Source of the DNA: Zanthoxylum bungeanum
Lineage: Eukaryota > Streptophyta > Magnoliopsida > Sapindales > Rutaceae
Assembly (NCBI GenBank): GCA_019454045.1
Contig: SKCR01032789.1
Location: 277,923-341,922, forward strand
DNA length: 64,000 bases
Direction of reading: 5' to 3'
The position numbers and the translations under genes are program-made. Each line of letters starts with the position of its first letter. The stretch's first letter is position 1. The notes beneath the pieces were generated by a model that had not been told where the DNA came from, did not search any database, and saw only the letters and a list, made by a program, of their open reading frames with translations. Positions 1 through 11,255 of this stretch are shown piece after piece.

Positions 1-1529
1 TTAAGCTTTCATTATGAATTAGTTCATGATATGTGCTAATTGTTTGCGCAGCGAAAGTAGTGTGAGCTTATTAAAGGTTTGACCTTTACAGTATGACGGT
101 GAGAAAAGTTATACTCAGCAATTTATTGTAGATTCTGAGAAAACTTATCTCTAGTCACGCTAATTGAACAATTAAAGATATATTGGTTAATGTTGATATT
201 AAACTGTACACTTTAGCTAAAGAATGCAAAGTGGCATTTTTTAATGACTTATTAAGATAAGAGATCAGTTGTGATTTCTTTGTTTGAAGAGTTCATTCTG
301 GAATGGCCCTAGAGTTTGTGTTCTGCTGAGATCGCAGTTTAGTGTGCTAGCTTATAGAGCCTATTGTATACTCGGATAAGTCTTCCGGAAATCCGTGTTC
401 TCTATTTTTTATATCAGTCAAATTGTATAATCTTGTCAAGTATAGAGAATACATATGTGATTGAAAGGTTAGTGGGAGCGTATAAATTACTTTCTAGTGT
501 TATATATCCTAACGACATTATCATTATTATAGTAATAATGAGATGTTTATGAGGTAAAAGGTTTACATAAGTCTTCTTTACCCCGTGAAAGCAATGAGAG
601 TAGTCTCCGTTATATACGATATAAAGTTTTATATATAAGATATAAGACTAAGAGACTTGTGAGATACTCCTATTAGTCGTGCATTATATATGATCTAATA
701 AAAGACACAACAAGGCTATCTGTATGACAGTTAGTATAACTGTTTGACAGTTAATGTGTGTCTTGTATATAATATTCATCTTTCGTAAATGATGATTCAT
801 TTTTTGAAAAAAGAAATATTGATTAGAATGTCTAATCAATTTTCAGTATCATTTGATGATGACATAATGAATACTTTATTATGTGCGATTAAAGATATCG
901 ATTTAATCGTAATTGTTACGAGTTATTTTTGATACCCTATAGACCATTGGATGGATCTTGAAACATGTTTTTTGTGATCTTTGAGATATTAAGAACGAGT
1001 TTCTTATTCATGGAGCATTTAGTCTGCAACCGTTTGGGTCATATTAGTTTTGAGTCTAATTATGACATTAGATAGTCTTCGTCATAAAGAGTCTCAATAG
1101 ATGCAGTGGGAGTGTCACAGAGGATTCTACTTTGTGAGTGAAATTAGATGCAACTTATGAAGTATTGACTTATGAAGTTACATAGTGACCTTATAAATTA
1201 AAAGTTTTGGGTTGGTGTTGTGCTTGAAGTTGTCTGCATAGTATTTTGGATTTAATCCCTAAATACCTGGACAACTCAGAAGCTGTAGCACAATACTGAT
1301 GTAACATCAGAGTCATATTAATGTATGATTTAGATTCTATAAAATATGAATGATGCTGACTATGGGAAACGATGGAGTTTGTTTGACAAAATCAATATGT
1401 TATAGCGGACCTATTTCTTGTTGCCTACCTCTTAAGTGTTAGGTGAGTTTTTGAGAGCCATGAGTATATGATACACATTGAGATGTGTATATGATACCAT
1501 GGATTGGAAATAGAGCAAGTGGGAGAAAT
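1..1529 (+). mobile_element. Element F: decayed copia interior (3' part), non-autonomous
   Basis: This is the 3' end of the interior of an LTR element whose 5' part lies outside the window. It aligns by eye along its whole length with 47460-48986 of the complete element H. No open frame survives. The stretch around 100-550 still follows the order of copia reverse transcriptase as seen in elements C and E: a relic of the segment before FLNGF..ED near 230-260, then the region before the YVDD box near 510-540. Stops and indels are throughout. F and H share the same non-coding version, so the decay predates their spread. The block ends in a purine-rich tract followed directly by an LTR start. Confidence 0.75.
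1516..1529 (+). other. Polypurine tract of element F
   Basis: A purine-rich stretch (AAGTGGGAGAAAT) lies immediately before TGTTGGGG, the LTR start. The same tract sits before the 3' LTR of H at 48973-48986. This is the usual copia plus-strand primer position. Confidence 0.75.
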
Positions 1530-2599
1530 TGTTGGGGTTGGTGCTCAGAGCGCCAATCTGGACCGTATTTATGTCTGATTCATGAATACGAACATCCCAT
1601 TTTTCCATGATATTACTTTCTTTATGGTTGCACCTCTTGTTTTTATATACGTATTCAATCTGATTACGATTAGATTGAAACTAAATGTGGTTTAGTGATA
1701 TGTTTATATTAGACAAAGGCCCGATAATATATGAAGCAGTACACAGTTACAAAGTTAGTTTGTAATTGACATTGGGAAGTGTCACTGCTAAATGTATATT
1801 ATCAAATATAGTTCATGGTCAAGATTTACTAACATGGGTCGGTTAGTCAAATCTGTTGAGACCAGTACATGTCGTATATCGAGACTTGGTCCGATGGTTT
1901 ATACCAATGAACCATGAGTCTAGGGAGACTTGTATAGACGAGTAGGTGTTTATAATGGATAAACACTGAGCGACACACCGAAGATTCTTAATGGATGGTA
2001 CACCAACGTCAAAAAGAATCTTCTCGGGTTGAGTAGCATAGTGGTTCTTCGACTTGAGATACCACTGTGGATGTATTAGACATCCTCCACACTTAGATGG
2101 CAGTCACGTCACCGATCTATTTAGATCAGACCTCCGCCTATTCGTTGGGTGTGGACCGATCCTTAGGATATCCTGTGTGTATCAAGATAGGATCCATCAG
2201 TTCTGTGTACAAAGCATAGGTAGTCCATATATGATTAGCAGTCTGTTAAATATGTGGCCACAGTATACTTCGGAAGTGAGTTCCGAATGTTATTTAGAGA
2301 TTGCTAATAGATACGTCGACGGGATAATATCTATAGAGATTTGACGTTTACATCTATATCTCTGGTATTATCCGGATACATGTGACAGATGGATTATACG
2401 TATGCAATGACCTCGACCTGTATGATTCAGCTAGTTTATCCATGGTCGTCATAATTTACGGGTGGGTAAATTATGGACACGAAATTGGATTTTGTGATGG
2501 ATATACCTGAATCTAGAGAGTCTCACTAATGAAATATACTCGTAGAGCACTATGGCAATTTTTATGAATAATGGTGATTATTTATAAAGTCGTTTAAAG
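1530..2599 (+). repeat. Left arm of a ~1.07-kb inverted repeat
   Basis: This is the reverse complement of 3440-4508 with only scattered mismatches and small indels. The spacer is ~840 bp. The arms begin at the LTR end and stop sharply after GTCGTTTAAAG (near 2599), marking a rearrangement junction. A transcript through both arms could fold into a long duplex. Confidence 0.9.
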
Positions 2600-3439
2600 G
2601 TTAAACGAAAAATACATGTGTTGGGACCCAATTATCATTTCCTAATTTTTTGTGTATTTGCATTTAATGTTAGATTTTATCAAATACACATTAATTAATT
2701 ATCAAATTGAGATATTTGACTAATATAATAAATATATATGTATTTGGATATTTATTGTAAATATAATACATATATATATAATATATTTGTATTTAAATAA
2801 TTATTTAATTATTTAATGTTAAATAATTAAATTAATTAAAGATATAAATATATTAAGTTTGTGATATTTTGGGAAATGCTTTAGTTGCCATTGTTGACTT
2901 GTTTGAAATCATTAAAGTGTAATGATAAAAGCAAATGCAAGTTGATAAAGCTTTAATTAAAACAAAAGCAAAATATCTAGATATTTTATTTATTTCTTCT
3001 CACCACATTCGGCCAAGGCTTATTTGGAGGAGATATAAATTGTTTTGTTTCAATTTTAAGGTTTAACAAGTTCATTTTACGTAAAACAAACACAAAAGTA
3101 GTTGAGAGAAAAGCTTGAAGGCTAAATGAAGATGGCTTGGAAAATCATGGTTTTTTAAGTTTTTCTTCAAAGTCTTCAACATGAAAATTGTTTCTAACAT
3201 GCTTAGCATCATTTTATGTTGCTTTGGTGTTGTCTCTCTTCTTATAGTTTGTGTTTATTTTGGTTGTGAACTTTGATGAAAGATTGATGCATGTAAGTAA
3301 GCTTGAAATGGTTTCAAAGCTTTACTTTTGATTTTTGGAAAATCAAGTTTTCATTCTAGAGTTGGTAACCCACTCCTTGGTGACCTAGAATTGTTCTAGA
3401 GTTGTTTCAAAGTGGTGAGGCTAGATTGGTGAAGTATTA

Positions 3440-4508
3440 CTTTAAACGACTTTATAAATAATCACCATTATTCATAAAAGTTGCCCTAGTGCTCTACGAG
3501 TATATTTCATTAGTGAGACTCTCTAGATTCAGGTATATCCGTCACAAAATCTAATTTCGTTTCCATAATTTACCCACCCATAAATTATGACGACCACAGA
3601 TAAACTAGCTGAATCATACAGGTCGAGGTCATTGCATATGTATAATCCCTCCGTCACAGGTATGCAGATAATACCAGAGATATAGATGTAAACGTCAAAT
3701 CTCTATAGGTATTATCTCATCGACGTATCTATTAGCAATCTCTAAATAACATTCGGAAATCACTTCCGAAGTATATTATGGCCACAGATTTAACAGACTG
3801 CTAATTATATATGGACTACCTATGCTCTGTACACAGAATTGACGGATCCTATCTTGATACACACAGGATATCCTGAGGATCGGTCCACACCCAACGAACA
3901 GGCGGAGGTCTGATCCAAATAGATCGGTGACGTGACTGCCATCTAAGTGTGGATGATGTCTCATACATCCACAGTGGTATCTCAAGTCGAATGACCACTA
4001 TGCTACTCAACCCAAGAAGATTCTTATTGACGTTGGTGTACCATCCATTAAGAATCTTCAGTGAGTCGTTCAGTGTTTATCCATTATAAACACCTGCACA
4101 TCTATACGAGTCTCCCTAGACTCATGGTTCATTGGGATAAATCATCGGACCAAGTCTCGATATATGACATGTACTGGTGTCAAAAGATTTGACTAACCGA
4201 CCCGTGTTAGTAAATCTTGACCATGAACTATATTTGATAATATACATTTAGCAGTGACATTTCCCAATGTCAATTACAAACTAACTTTGTAACTGTGTAC
4301 TGCATCATATATTATCGGGCCTTTGTCTAATATATACATATCACTAAACCACATTAGTTTCAATCTAATCATAATCAGATCGAATACGTATATAAAAACA
4401 AGAGGTGCAACCATAAAGAAAGTAATATCATGGAAAAAATAGATGTTCGTATTCATGAATCAGACATAAATACGGTCCGGATTGGCGCTCTGAGCACCAA
4501 CCCCAACA
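3440..4508 (-). repeat. Right arm of the ~1.07-kb inverted repeat
   Basis: Inverted copy of 1530-2599, from CTTTAAACGAC at 3440 to CCCCAACA at 4508. It directly abuts the truncated gypsy element A at 4509. Confidence 0.9.
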
Positions 4509-5690
4509 GAAATAATCACTTTACCTCCACTTTTTCCTCAACGACTCTAGAAAAATAAATTAGATAAACAGTTTGCTCGATTCTTGGAGGTGTTCAAAAA
4601 GCTGCATATCAACATTCCATTTGCAGAAGCCTTTGAAGAAATGCCCAGCTATGTCAAATTCATGAAAGACATTTTTTTCACGAAAACGGTGATTGGGAGA
4701 TTACGAGAAAATATCATTGACGGAGGAATGCAGTGCCATCATTCAGAGGAAACTTCCCCCGAAGTTGAAAGATCCTGGAAGTTTCACAGTTCCTTGCACC
4801 ATTGGAGAACATTATATTGGTAAGGCTTTATATGATTTAGGTGCAAGTGTTAATTTAATGTCTTTTTCTATTTACAGGAAACTACAAATCGGATAAGCAA
4901 TGCCTACCTCAGTCTCTCTCCAACTTTCTGATCAAACGCTTGCATTTCTGAGAGGTGTCGTTGAAGATGTGCTGGTCAAAGTCGACAAACTCATTCTCCC
5001 AGCAGATTTCATTATCCTTGACATAGAAGAAGACAAAGATGTTCCTATCATCATTGGGAGACCATTCTTGGCTACAGGTCGATCTATGATTGATGTGCAA
5101 AAAGGAGAACTAACTATGAAAGTGCTGGACCAAGAAGTTACCTTCAATGTTTTCAAAGCCATGAAATTCCCGAGTGAAGAAAATGAGGAAGAATGTTTCA
5201 GAATTGATGTTGTTGATAGTATCATTCATGATACTGATACAGTTCCCACGGACAAACTTGAAGCTTGCATCACTAACATGACTGACAGCGAGCTAAATGC
5301 TGAAATTTTGGAATGTATCAACTATCTTGACAAGCCATTCCGATTCAAATCGACACCACCAGTGGAAAGTCTGGAACTTCCGAAGAAAGATCAAATCAAG
5401 CCCTCAATTGAAGAACCATCGCAGCTGGAGCTGAAGCTATTACCGAGTCATCTCAGGTATGTATTTCTTGGAAACTCTTCTGAATTACCTGTTATTATTT
5501 CTTCTTCGCTAACATTGGAGCATGAAGAAAAGTTACTGAGAGTGTTACGAGAACACAAGAAAGCCATTGGCTGGACTATAGCAGACATTCGAGGCATTAG
5601 TCCATCATTTTGTATGCACAAGATTCTGATGATGACGAGTACAAACCCACAGTGGAGCTCAACGGAGATTAAATCCAATCACGAATGAGG
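4509..5690 (+). pseudogene. Gypsy gag tail and aspartic protease (element A), degraded
   Basis: The reading frame shifts near 4700-4800 and has a stop at 4894-4896, then stays open over 4900-5688. The recognisable segment around 4570-4890 includes LEVFKKLHINIPFAEA, a KLKDPGSF stretch and the protease box DLGAS (here YDLGASVNLM, near 4830-4860). Downstream comes PIIIGRPFLATGR, typical of the Athila/Tat protease C-terminal part. The same region is intact in element B (33345-34607). In a live element this would be part of the Gag-Pol polyprotein that the protease cleaves. The frame breaks show this copy cannot make it. Confidence 0.8.
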
Positions 5691-8319
5691 TCGTGAAGAA
5701 AGAAATCATTAAATGGTTGGATGTTGGCATCATCTACCCCATCTCAGACAGTAGTTGGGTGAGTCCTATGCAGTGTATACCAAAGAAAATAGGAATTAAT
5801 GTAGTCCAAATGAAAAGAACAAGATGATTCCAACAAGAACGGTGACTGAATGGAGAGTATGCATGGACTACCGAAAGCTGAACAAAGCAACAAGGAAAGA
5901 TCATTTTCCGCTGCCATTTATTGATCAGATGCTAGACAGACTAGCGGGACATGAGTTCTATTACTTTCTGGACGGATACTCGGGGTACAATCAGATTGCC
6001 ATCGCCCCAGAAGATCAGGAGAAAACTACATTTACATGTCTGTATGGTACTTTTTCTTTCCGCAGAATGCCATTTGGACTATGTAATGCTCCTGCCATAT
6101 TCCAACGTTGGATGATGGCCATCTTCTCAGACATGCTAGAACAGAGTATGGAGGTTTTTATGGATGACTTCTCTGTGTTTGGAGATTCTTTTGACCACTG
6201 CTTGCAAAATCTGGAACATGTGTTACAAAGGTGCGAAATACAAACTTGGTACTCAATTGGGAGAAATGTCATTTTATGGTGCATGAAGGCATTGTTCTTG
6301 GACACCGGATCTCACAAAAGGGAATCGAGGTAGACAAAGCAAAGATCGAGATAATTGAAAAACTACCTCCACCCACATCTGTCAAAGGGATTCGAAGTTT
6401 TCTCGGACATGCTGGCTTTTACTGGAGATTTATCAAATACTTCTCAAAAATTGCAAAACCTCATTGCAATCTTCTGGAGAAAGATGTGCCTTTCAATTTC
6501 ACCAAAGAATGCAGGAAGCCTTTGAGATCCTAAAACAGAAGCTGGTCTATGCCACCATCATAGTAGCACCAGATTGGACCCTTCCATTTGAGGTGATGTG
6601 CGATGCTAGTGATTTTGCTATAGGAGCAGTTTTGGGACAACGCAAAGCAAAGATCTTCCATGCTATTTACTATTCCAGCAGAACTCTGAATGAAGCTCAA
6701 CTCAACTACTCAACCACTGAAAATAAGTTGCTTGAAGTTATGTTCGCTTTTGACAAATTCTGATCTTATCTGATGGGTCCCAAAGTGGTGGTCTACACAA
6801 ATCATTCAGCAATCAAGTATTTGATCGCAAAGAAAGATGCCAAACCTATTGACTCGTTGGATACTTCTTCTGCAAGAATTTGACGTGGAGATCAGAGACA
6901 GGAAATGGACAGAAAACCAAGTGGCATATCATTTATCGAGGCTAGAGAATGGAGATACAGCTGGCAAAGAACTAACAATCAAAGAAACTTTTCCAGATGA
7001 ACAGCTGTTTGCCATGAAACAGCAGGAAGTCCCCTGGTATGCTGACTATGTAAACTACATAGTGTCAGGAAAATGGCCGTTGGAATTGACAACTCATCAA
7101 AGGAAGAAATTCTTCAAAGAAGTCAAGCACTATGTCTGGGATGAACCGTACCTGTTCAAACGCTGTGCTATTCAATTACTGAGACGATGTGTTCCACAGG
7201 AGGAGGTCAACAGTATTCTGCAACATTGTCATTCATCACCATATGACGGACACTTCAGCAGGAATAAAACTGCAGCCAAAGTCCTACAATCAGGTTTGTT
7301 TTGGCCCACTCTATTTAAAGATGCTTATCTGTTTGCTCTTCAATGTGACAGGTGCCAGAGAACTAGAAATATTTCTAGAAGAAATGAATGACCATTGCAA
7401 AAATTCTGGAAGTGGAGATATTTGATGTATGTGAGATTGATTTTATGGGACCCTTTGTTCCATCATTCGGAAACCTGTACATACTTGTTGCAGTGGACTA
7501 CGTCTCCAAATGGGTTGAAGTAATTCACTGTCATCCAATGATTCAAAAGTGGTGATCAAGTTCCTGAAAAAGAATATTTTCACTCGCTTCGGAACACCTC
7601 GGGCAATTATCAGCGATGGTGGCTCACATTTCTGCAACAGATACTTCGATGCACTCCTATCCAAATACGGAGTTACTCATAAGGTTGCCACAACCTATCA
7701 TCCACAATCAAACATGCAAGTTGAAGTTTCAAACAGGGAGATCAAAAGAATCTTGGAGAGAACCGTTGGATCAACAAGGAAGGACTGGTCTGAAAAACTG
7801 GATGACGCATTATGGGCCTACCGGACAGCTTACAATACACCCATTGGTATGTCCCCATATCAAATGGTGTTCGAGAAAGCATGCCATCTCCCATTTGAGC
7901 TTGAACACAAGGCGTACTGGGCACTAAAGAAGTTAAATCTTGATCCACAAGCTGCAGGAGAGAAAAGACTTCACCAACTTAATGAGTTGGAGGAATTTCG
8001 CCTACAAGCTTATGAGAATGCCAAACTGTACAAAGAGAAGCCCAAGAAATTGCATGACCGAAAAATAGTGCGCAAACAATTGGAACCAGGGCAGCAAGTG
8101 TTGTTGTACGATTCAAGGTTGAAACTTTTTCCTGGAAAGCTGAAATCAAAATGGTCAGGTCCATTTGTGATTACGCAGGTGTTACCTTACGGAGTTATTG
8201 AGATATACAATCCCAAGTCAAGCAACACATTCAAGGTCAATAGCCAGCGTGTCAAGCACTACTGGGGAGAATCATTTGAGCGACAAAAAGAAAGTGTCAC
8301 ACTTTCAGATCCAGCCTAA
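5691..8319 (+). pseudogene. Gypsy reverse transcriptase-RNase H-integrase (element A), degraded
   Basis: Pieces lie in shifting frames. Reverse transcriptase (5824-6333) has YRKLNKAT, FLDGYSGYNQI, the MPFGLCNAPA block and the catalytic FMDD box at 6157-6168. It runs on in another frame to about 6530. RNase H begins near 6540 with FEVMCDASDFAIGAVLG. The integrase zinc finger (HCHSSPYDGHF .. CDRCQR) is at about 7220-7360. The catalytic core starts near 7436 with DFMGPF in a broken frame, continues in the open frame 7549-8319 with ISDGGSHF and VEVSNREIK, and ends in a basic C-terminal domain ([15 protein letters not shown]). At least four frame breaks or stops interrupt it, so it is not translatable as one protein. 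Element B has lost nearly all of this region. Confidence 0.85.
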
Positions 8320-8700
8320 CGTTCGGGAAATCATGTCTAGCTGACGACATCAAACTTAGCGCTAGCTGGGAGGCAACCCAAGCAATTTGTGTATATATTG
8401 TGATGTGGTGTGTTTTAATTTTTGTGTGTTTAGTTTTTGCAGGTTAAAACGCATTTAGGAAGAAGAAGCTCTCGCAAATCTTCACAAGCAATTTCATTCT
8501 CTCCCTCAAAATTCTCTGATAAAGGTCTACAAAGCTCGCATGGAACAAATGAGACTTCTGACGATCCATGGTATTCCTAATGATTTCGTTGGGTAATCGA
8601 AACACGGGTCTGATTAGCAGGTGAGTATTCTGATTCTTGTAATTCTTAATTGCCTGAATTTGGAAGAAGCACCTATACAAAGAAACGTAGAGCTAAGCAA
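8320..8700 (+). other. Post-integrase leader of the cargo region (element A)
   Basis: This begins with the conserved sequence CGCTAGCTGGGAGGCAACCC that follows integrase in this retroelement group. Around 8527-8600 it holds a decayed reading frame (VYKARMEQMRLL .. GIP), related to 33072-33260 in B. A one-base loss against B near 8585 breaks it. It ends at AGCAG|GTGAGT (8616-8626), a good match to a plant splice donor and conserved in B. Confidence 0.5.
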
Positions 8701-8907
8701 ATGGGTGTTTGTTACAAATGTGCACGCTGTAATTGCAATACTCGTTGTCGTTGTTTAGGAATGGTATCTGATAATCGCGAAGATAAAATTAAATTCATTA
8801 GGGATGGCTTGAGTAAAGAGTCTTTAGATGATATATCTTTGACTCTTGAGACGAATCCCAGTGGATATGTTCATAAAGCCATTCGCAAAATACATACACA
8901 ATTCTGA
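8701..8907 (+). CDS. Small cysteine-rich hypothetical protein (element A cargo)
   Basis: I do not recognise this protein. From the first ATG it encodes 68 residues. The open frame extends upstream to 8650 without an ATG and includes a basic KKRRAK run. The N-terminus holds seven cysteines in about 20 residues (MGVCYKCARCNCNTRCRC), as in a zinc-binding knuckle or a small disulphide-rich domain. The rest is polar (DNREDKIKFIRDGLSKESLDDI). The spacing does not fit the retroviral CCHC knuckle. It lies between integrase and the LOG gene. The same sequence is recognisable in B (32792-33046 minus), where short indels shift the frame. It could be a second captured host fragment, an accessory or envelope-like remnant, or an exon of a spliced cargo transcript. 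Confidence 0.45.
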   Translation: MGVCYKCARCNCNTRCRCLGMVSDNREDKIKFIRDGLSKESLDDISLTLETNPSGYVHKAIRKIHTQF

Positions 8908-9192
8908 AAAGAAAGACAACAGTTAAGTCTCGGGAATCTGACTCTAAAAGACCTTGTTTGCCAATTTATAAGAAAATTGGATGGGAAGCTTGTCCCTGAC
9001 GCATAGACGTCATTCAAGCTGTTACATTATTGTAAATATTATATCTCTTTATCTTTTCTTAATAATTGTGATTTGTTTTGTTATTTTCTCCGACAGGATC
9101 CATGCTACTTTTTGACTTTCACGATTTACTATTTTGCCACTAATCGTCCTTTGGAAGATACATGTGCTATTATTACTCACCCTTTTCAGGTT

Positions 9193-9200
9193 CTATAAAT
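9193..9200 (+). promoter_or_regulatory. Candidate TATA box before the LOG pseudogene
   Basis: CTATAAAT lies 58 bp upstream of the LOG ATG. The same motif sits at a similar distance in element B (32488-32495). It could be a core promoter brought along with the captured gene, or chance in AT-rich DNA. The overlapping CCCTTTTCAG|G at about 9181-9189 also looks like a splice acceptor. Confidence 0.35.
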
Positions 9201-9257
9201 TCAACTCATCATTGCACTCTTGAAGGCATCCAGAGCTAAAAAAAGAAACACAAAAAT

Positions 9258-9910
9258 ATGGAAGCCACTTCAAGAAGACGAGTTGTAAACATTTGTGTGT
9301 TTTGTGGTACCAATGTTGGTGTTAAACCAGAATACATAGCAGCAACACAGGAATTGGGTCGAGTCTTAGCTGAAAGGAATATGCACCTAGTATATGGAGG
9401 AGGCAATCTTGGACTAATGGGGATCATTTCAAAGGCTGTACATGATGGAGGGAGTCAAGTCTTGGGAATCATCCCAAAACCCTTGGCAGAGGCGAATTTG
9501 ATAGGACCATCAAATGGCGAGGAACTAATCGTGCCAGGTATGTCTGAACGACTGGTAGAGATGATTAACCATGCTGATGCTTTTATTGCTTTGCCATGAG
9601 GCTTGGGCACGATGGAAGAAATTTTTACAGTACTATCTTGGGCAAACTTGAACATATACCAGAAACCGCTTGGACTGTACAATATTGATGGATTTATGAT
9701 TTTCTTTGTGTGTTTCTTGATGATGCCCGGAGAAATGGGTTCGTGTCAAAGCCTGTAAAAGAACTCCTCTTTACTGCCAGAACTGCCCCAGATTTAATTG
9801 ACCAAATCTTAGCCTTTGAACCTCAAATTGACCCCATTCTTTCCAAGATAAATTGGTCCGATGATGATCGTGGTAAGATGCGTCGAATAAATCTGAATCT
9901 TAACATTTAA
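9258..9910 (+). pseudogene. LOG-like: LOG-type cytokinin riboside 5'-monophosphate phosphoribohydrolase, broken
   Basis: LOG enzymes release active cytokinin bases from their riboside monophosphates in the cytosol or nucleus. The sequence starts MEATSRRRVVNICVFCG and has the nucleotide-binding YGGGNLGLMG stretch and SERLVEMI. An in-frame TGA (9597-9599) replaces the first glycine of the signature PGGxGTxxE, leaving P-stop-GLGTMEE. About 100 bp later one base is lost near 9695 relative to B, shifting the frame. The C-terminal part is open again over 9710-9910, ending in KMRRINLNLNI. No intron is present, whereas plant LOG genes normally have several, so capture through RNA is likely. It lies in the same orientation as the retroelement, between integrase and polypurine tract. 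It can only make a truncated 113-residue product without the active-site motif. Confidence 0.9.
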
Positions 9911-11240
9911 CTTTTCATTTAGATGTAGAATTTCACCTAACCAGGTACGGTTTTCTAAACTCTTCTTCTACTGTTTAAGATATTGGGGACAATTTCTCAT
10001 TTAGGTTTGTGAGAGGAGAATAGTTAAATTGTATCTTTTTCTTATTGTTTTATTTTTGGTCAAAATTTTTCGAAAAAGCCAAAAAAATTGAAAATTTTTA
10101 CAAAAACCAAAAAAATATTTTGTGTTTTTATTTGATTAATCAGGTGAAATTGGTGTGAGATAGCCGAGTAAGGAATTTCCACTCCTGAGACGTATCTCAA
10201 CCTATTTCAGAACAAATTAATTTTTGTTTATTTCATTTTAAATTATTTAATTTGTGAATTCTCCATAATACTAACTAAAATGAATCTTCATATGCTCAGT
10301 TGACAAGTATTATCAACATACATGGTAACATACAGACATGAGCTGTAATTGAAAAGTTTGTAATATTCAGTGCTCTAGTATAATTGGAGGAAACATCTTA
10401 TAAAAAACGATGGGATAAAAAAAAAAAAAAAAATGTATAACAAAAAAAACAAAAAAACGTCTGAGATACGGGTTATTAAGTCTGTAAGGGTGTCTTAACA
10501 CCTAGTGCCCTAAAACCAACTGGTTTGGGAGTCACTGGCTCAAAGCTCGTTACATGGATCAAAGATGTTGCCAAAAAATATATATATCTGAAGTCTGAGT
10601 AATTAAGTCCGTAGGGGTGTCTTAACACCTAGTGCCCTAAAGCCAACTGGTTTGGGAGTCACTGACTCAAAACTCTCTACGTAGATGGAAGATATTGTAT
10701 GTAAATAAAAATCAAAAATCAAAAATCAAAGTAAAAAATCAGAAAAGTCAGAAAAATTATTTCATTGCTTAAAAAAAAGGTGTGAAATCTGATATAACTT
10801 CAGGACAAAAATATTACTTTCTTCTCAACTGCACTTGTGACTATTGTGGGAAAAAATGAGTTGATTAATATTTTGTTGACTGTGTATATGGAGAATGGTA
10901 AAAATAATCGGAGAATTTACTTATTCGGTAATTTAGAATGAAACAAAACAACTATTGACTTGGATTAGATGTTTCATCTGTTTAGTCACTAACTTCTTTA
11001 TTCTATTTTCTCTTGTCTTTTTGCTTTTGTGTGCATTAGTTTTATTATCTTTTTACTTTTGTAAAATGTTTGTGGGTATCGTTGCTGTAAGCCTTCACGA
11101 GACTACAACTCGTCCACTAGAGACACCTAGGGGTTTAAAGGCTTGTTGCATACGCTAAATGTAACTGTGATCCCTACGAAAGTGGCTTAGTTTAATTTTA
11201 TTTTTATTTTGTTGCTTTGCTCGAGGACTAGCAAAATGTT
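9911..11240 (+). other. 3' untranslated region of element A
   Basis: AT-rich, with no convincing gene. It contains A-runs near 10419-10460, the duplicated segment listed separately and a conserved CACGAGACTACAACTCG..CACTAG stretch near 11096-11120, which has a counterpart in B near 30250-30275. The 67-codon ORF at 10955-11158 is hydrophobic but has no recognised family and is probably chance. Confidence 0.6.
10459..10697 (+). repeat. Two direct ~105-bp repeats in the 3' region of A
   Basis: Copies begin with GTCTGAG at 10459 and 10593. Each holds two small inverted repeats, GGTGT-CTTA-ACACC and AAACCA-AC-TGGTTT (the second less perfect in copy 2). The same pair is kept in element B at 30668-30916, so the duplication predates the split of the two elements. 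Confidence 0.85.
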
Positions 11241-11255
11241 AGGTTTGGGGGGGTG
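11241..11255 (+). other. Polypurine tract of element A
   Basis: AGGTTTGGGGGGGTG lies directly before the LTR start TGATGAGTGG. The equivalent in B (30114-30126) has the same core. Confidence 0.85.

Larger units (their letters stand above)
1530..4508 (+). mobile_element. Aberrant 3' LTR of element F with an inverted half
   Basis: The LTR starts TGTTGGGGTTGG and ends CCCCAACA. Positions 1530 to about 3439 follow the head and middle of the H-type LTR (compare 41966 to about 43900), though the middle is diverged. From 3440 the sequence is the reverse complement of 1530-2599, instead of the normal ~570-bp LTR tail ending in GCTAAAACCCCAACA. The LTR is 2979 bp, against 2502 and 2493 bp in H. The bases after the end (GAAAT) match the last five bases before the start. 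Those left bases are part of the polypurine tract, so this is not safe evidence of a target duplication. Short ORFs at 2054-2344 and 3776-3985 (minus) are the two arms read in mirror image and are not treated as genes. Confidence 0.8.

Noticed and set aside
2054..2344. Open frame MRYHCGCIRHPPHLDGSH.. recurring at 2054, 3776 (minus), 42481 and 49507
   Set aside because: It lies in the same place in each LTR copy of the F/H family, so recurrence follows from repeat homology. Lengths and C-termini differ between copies and no family is recognised.
1525..4513. GAAAT on both sides of the inverted LTR as a target duplication of a separate fold-back transposon
   Set aside because: The left GAAAT is part of the polypurine tract also present before H's 3' LTR, so the match is not independent evidence.
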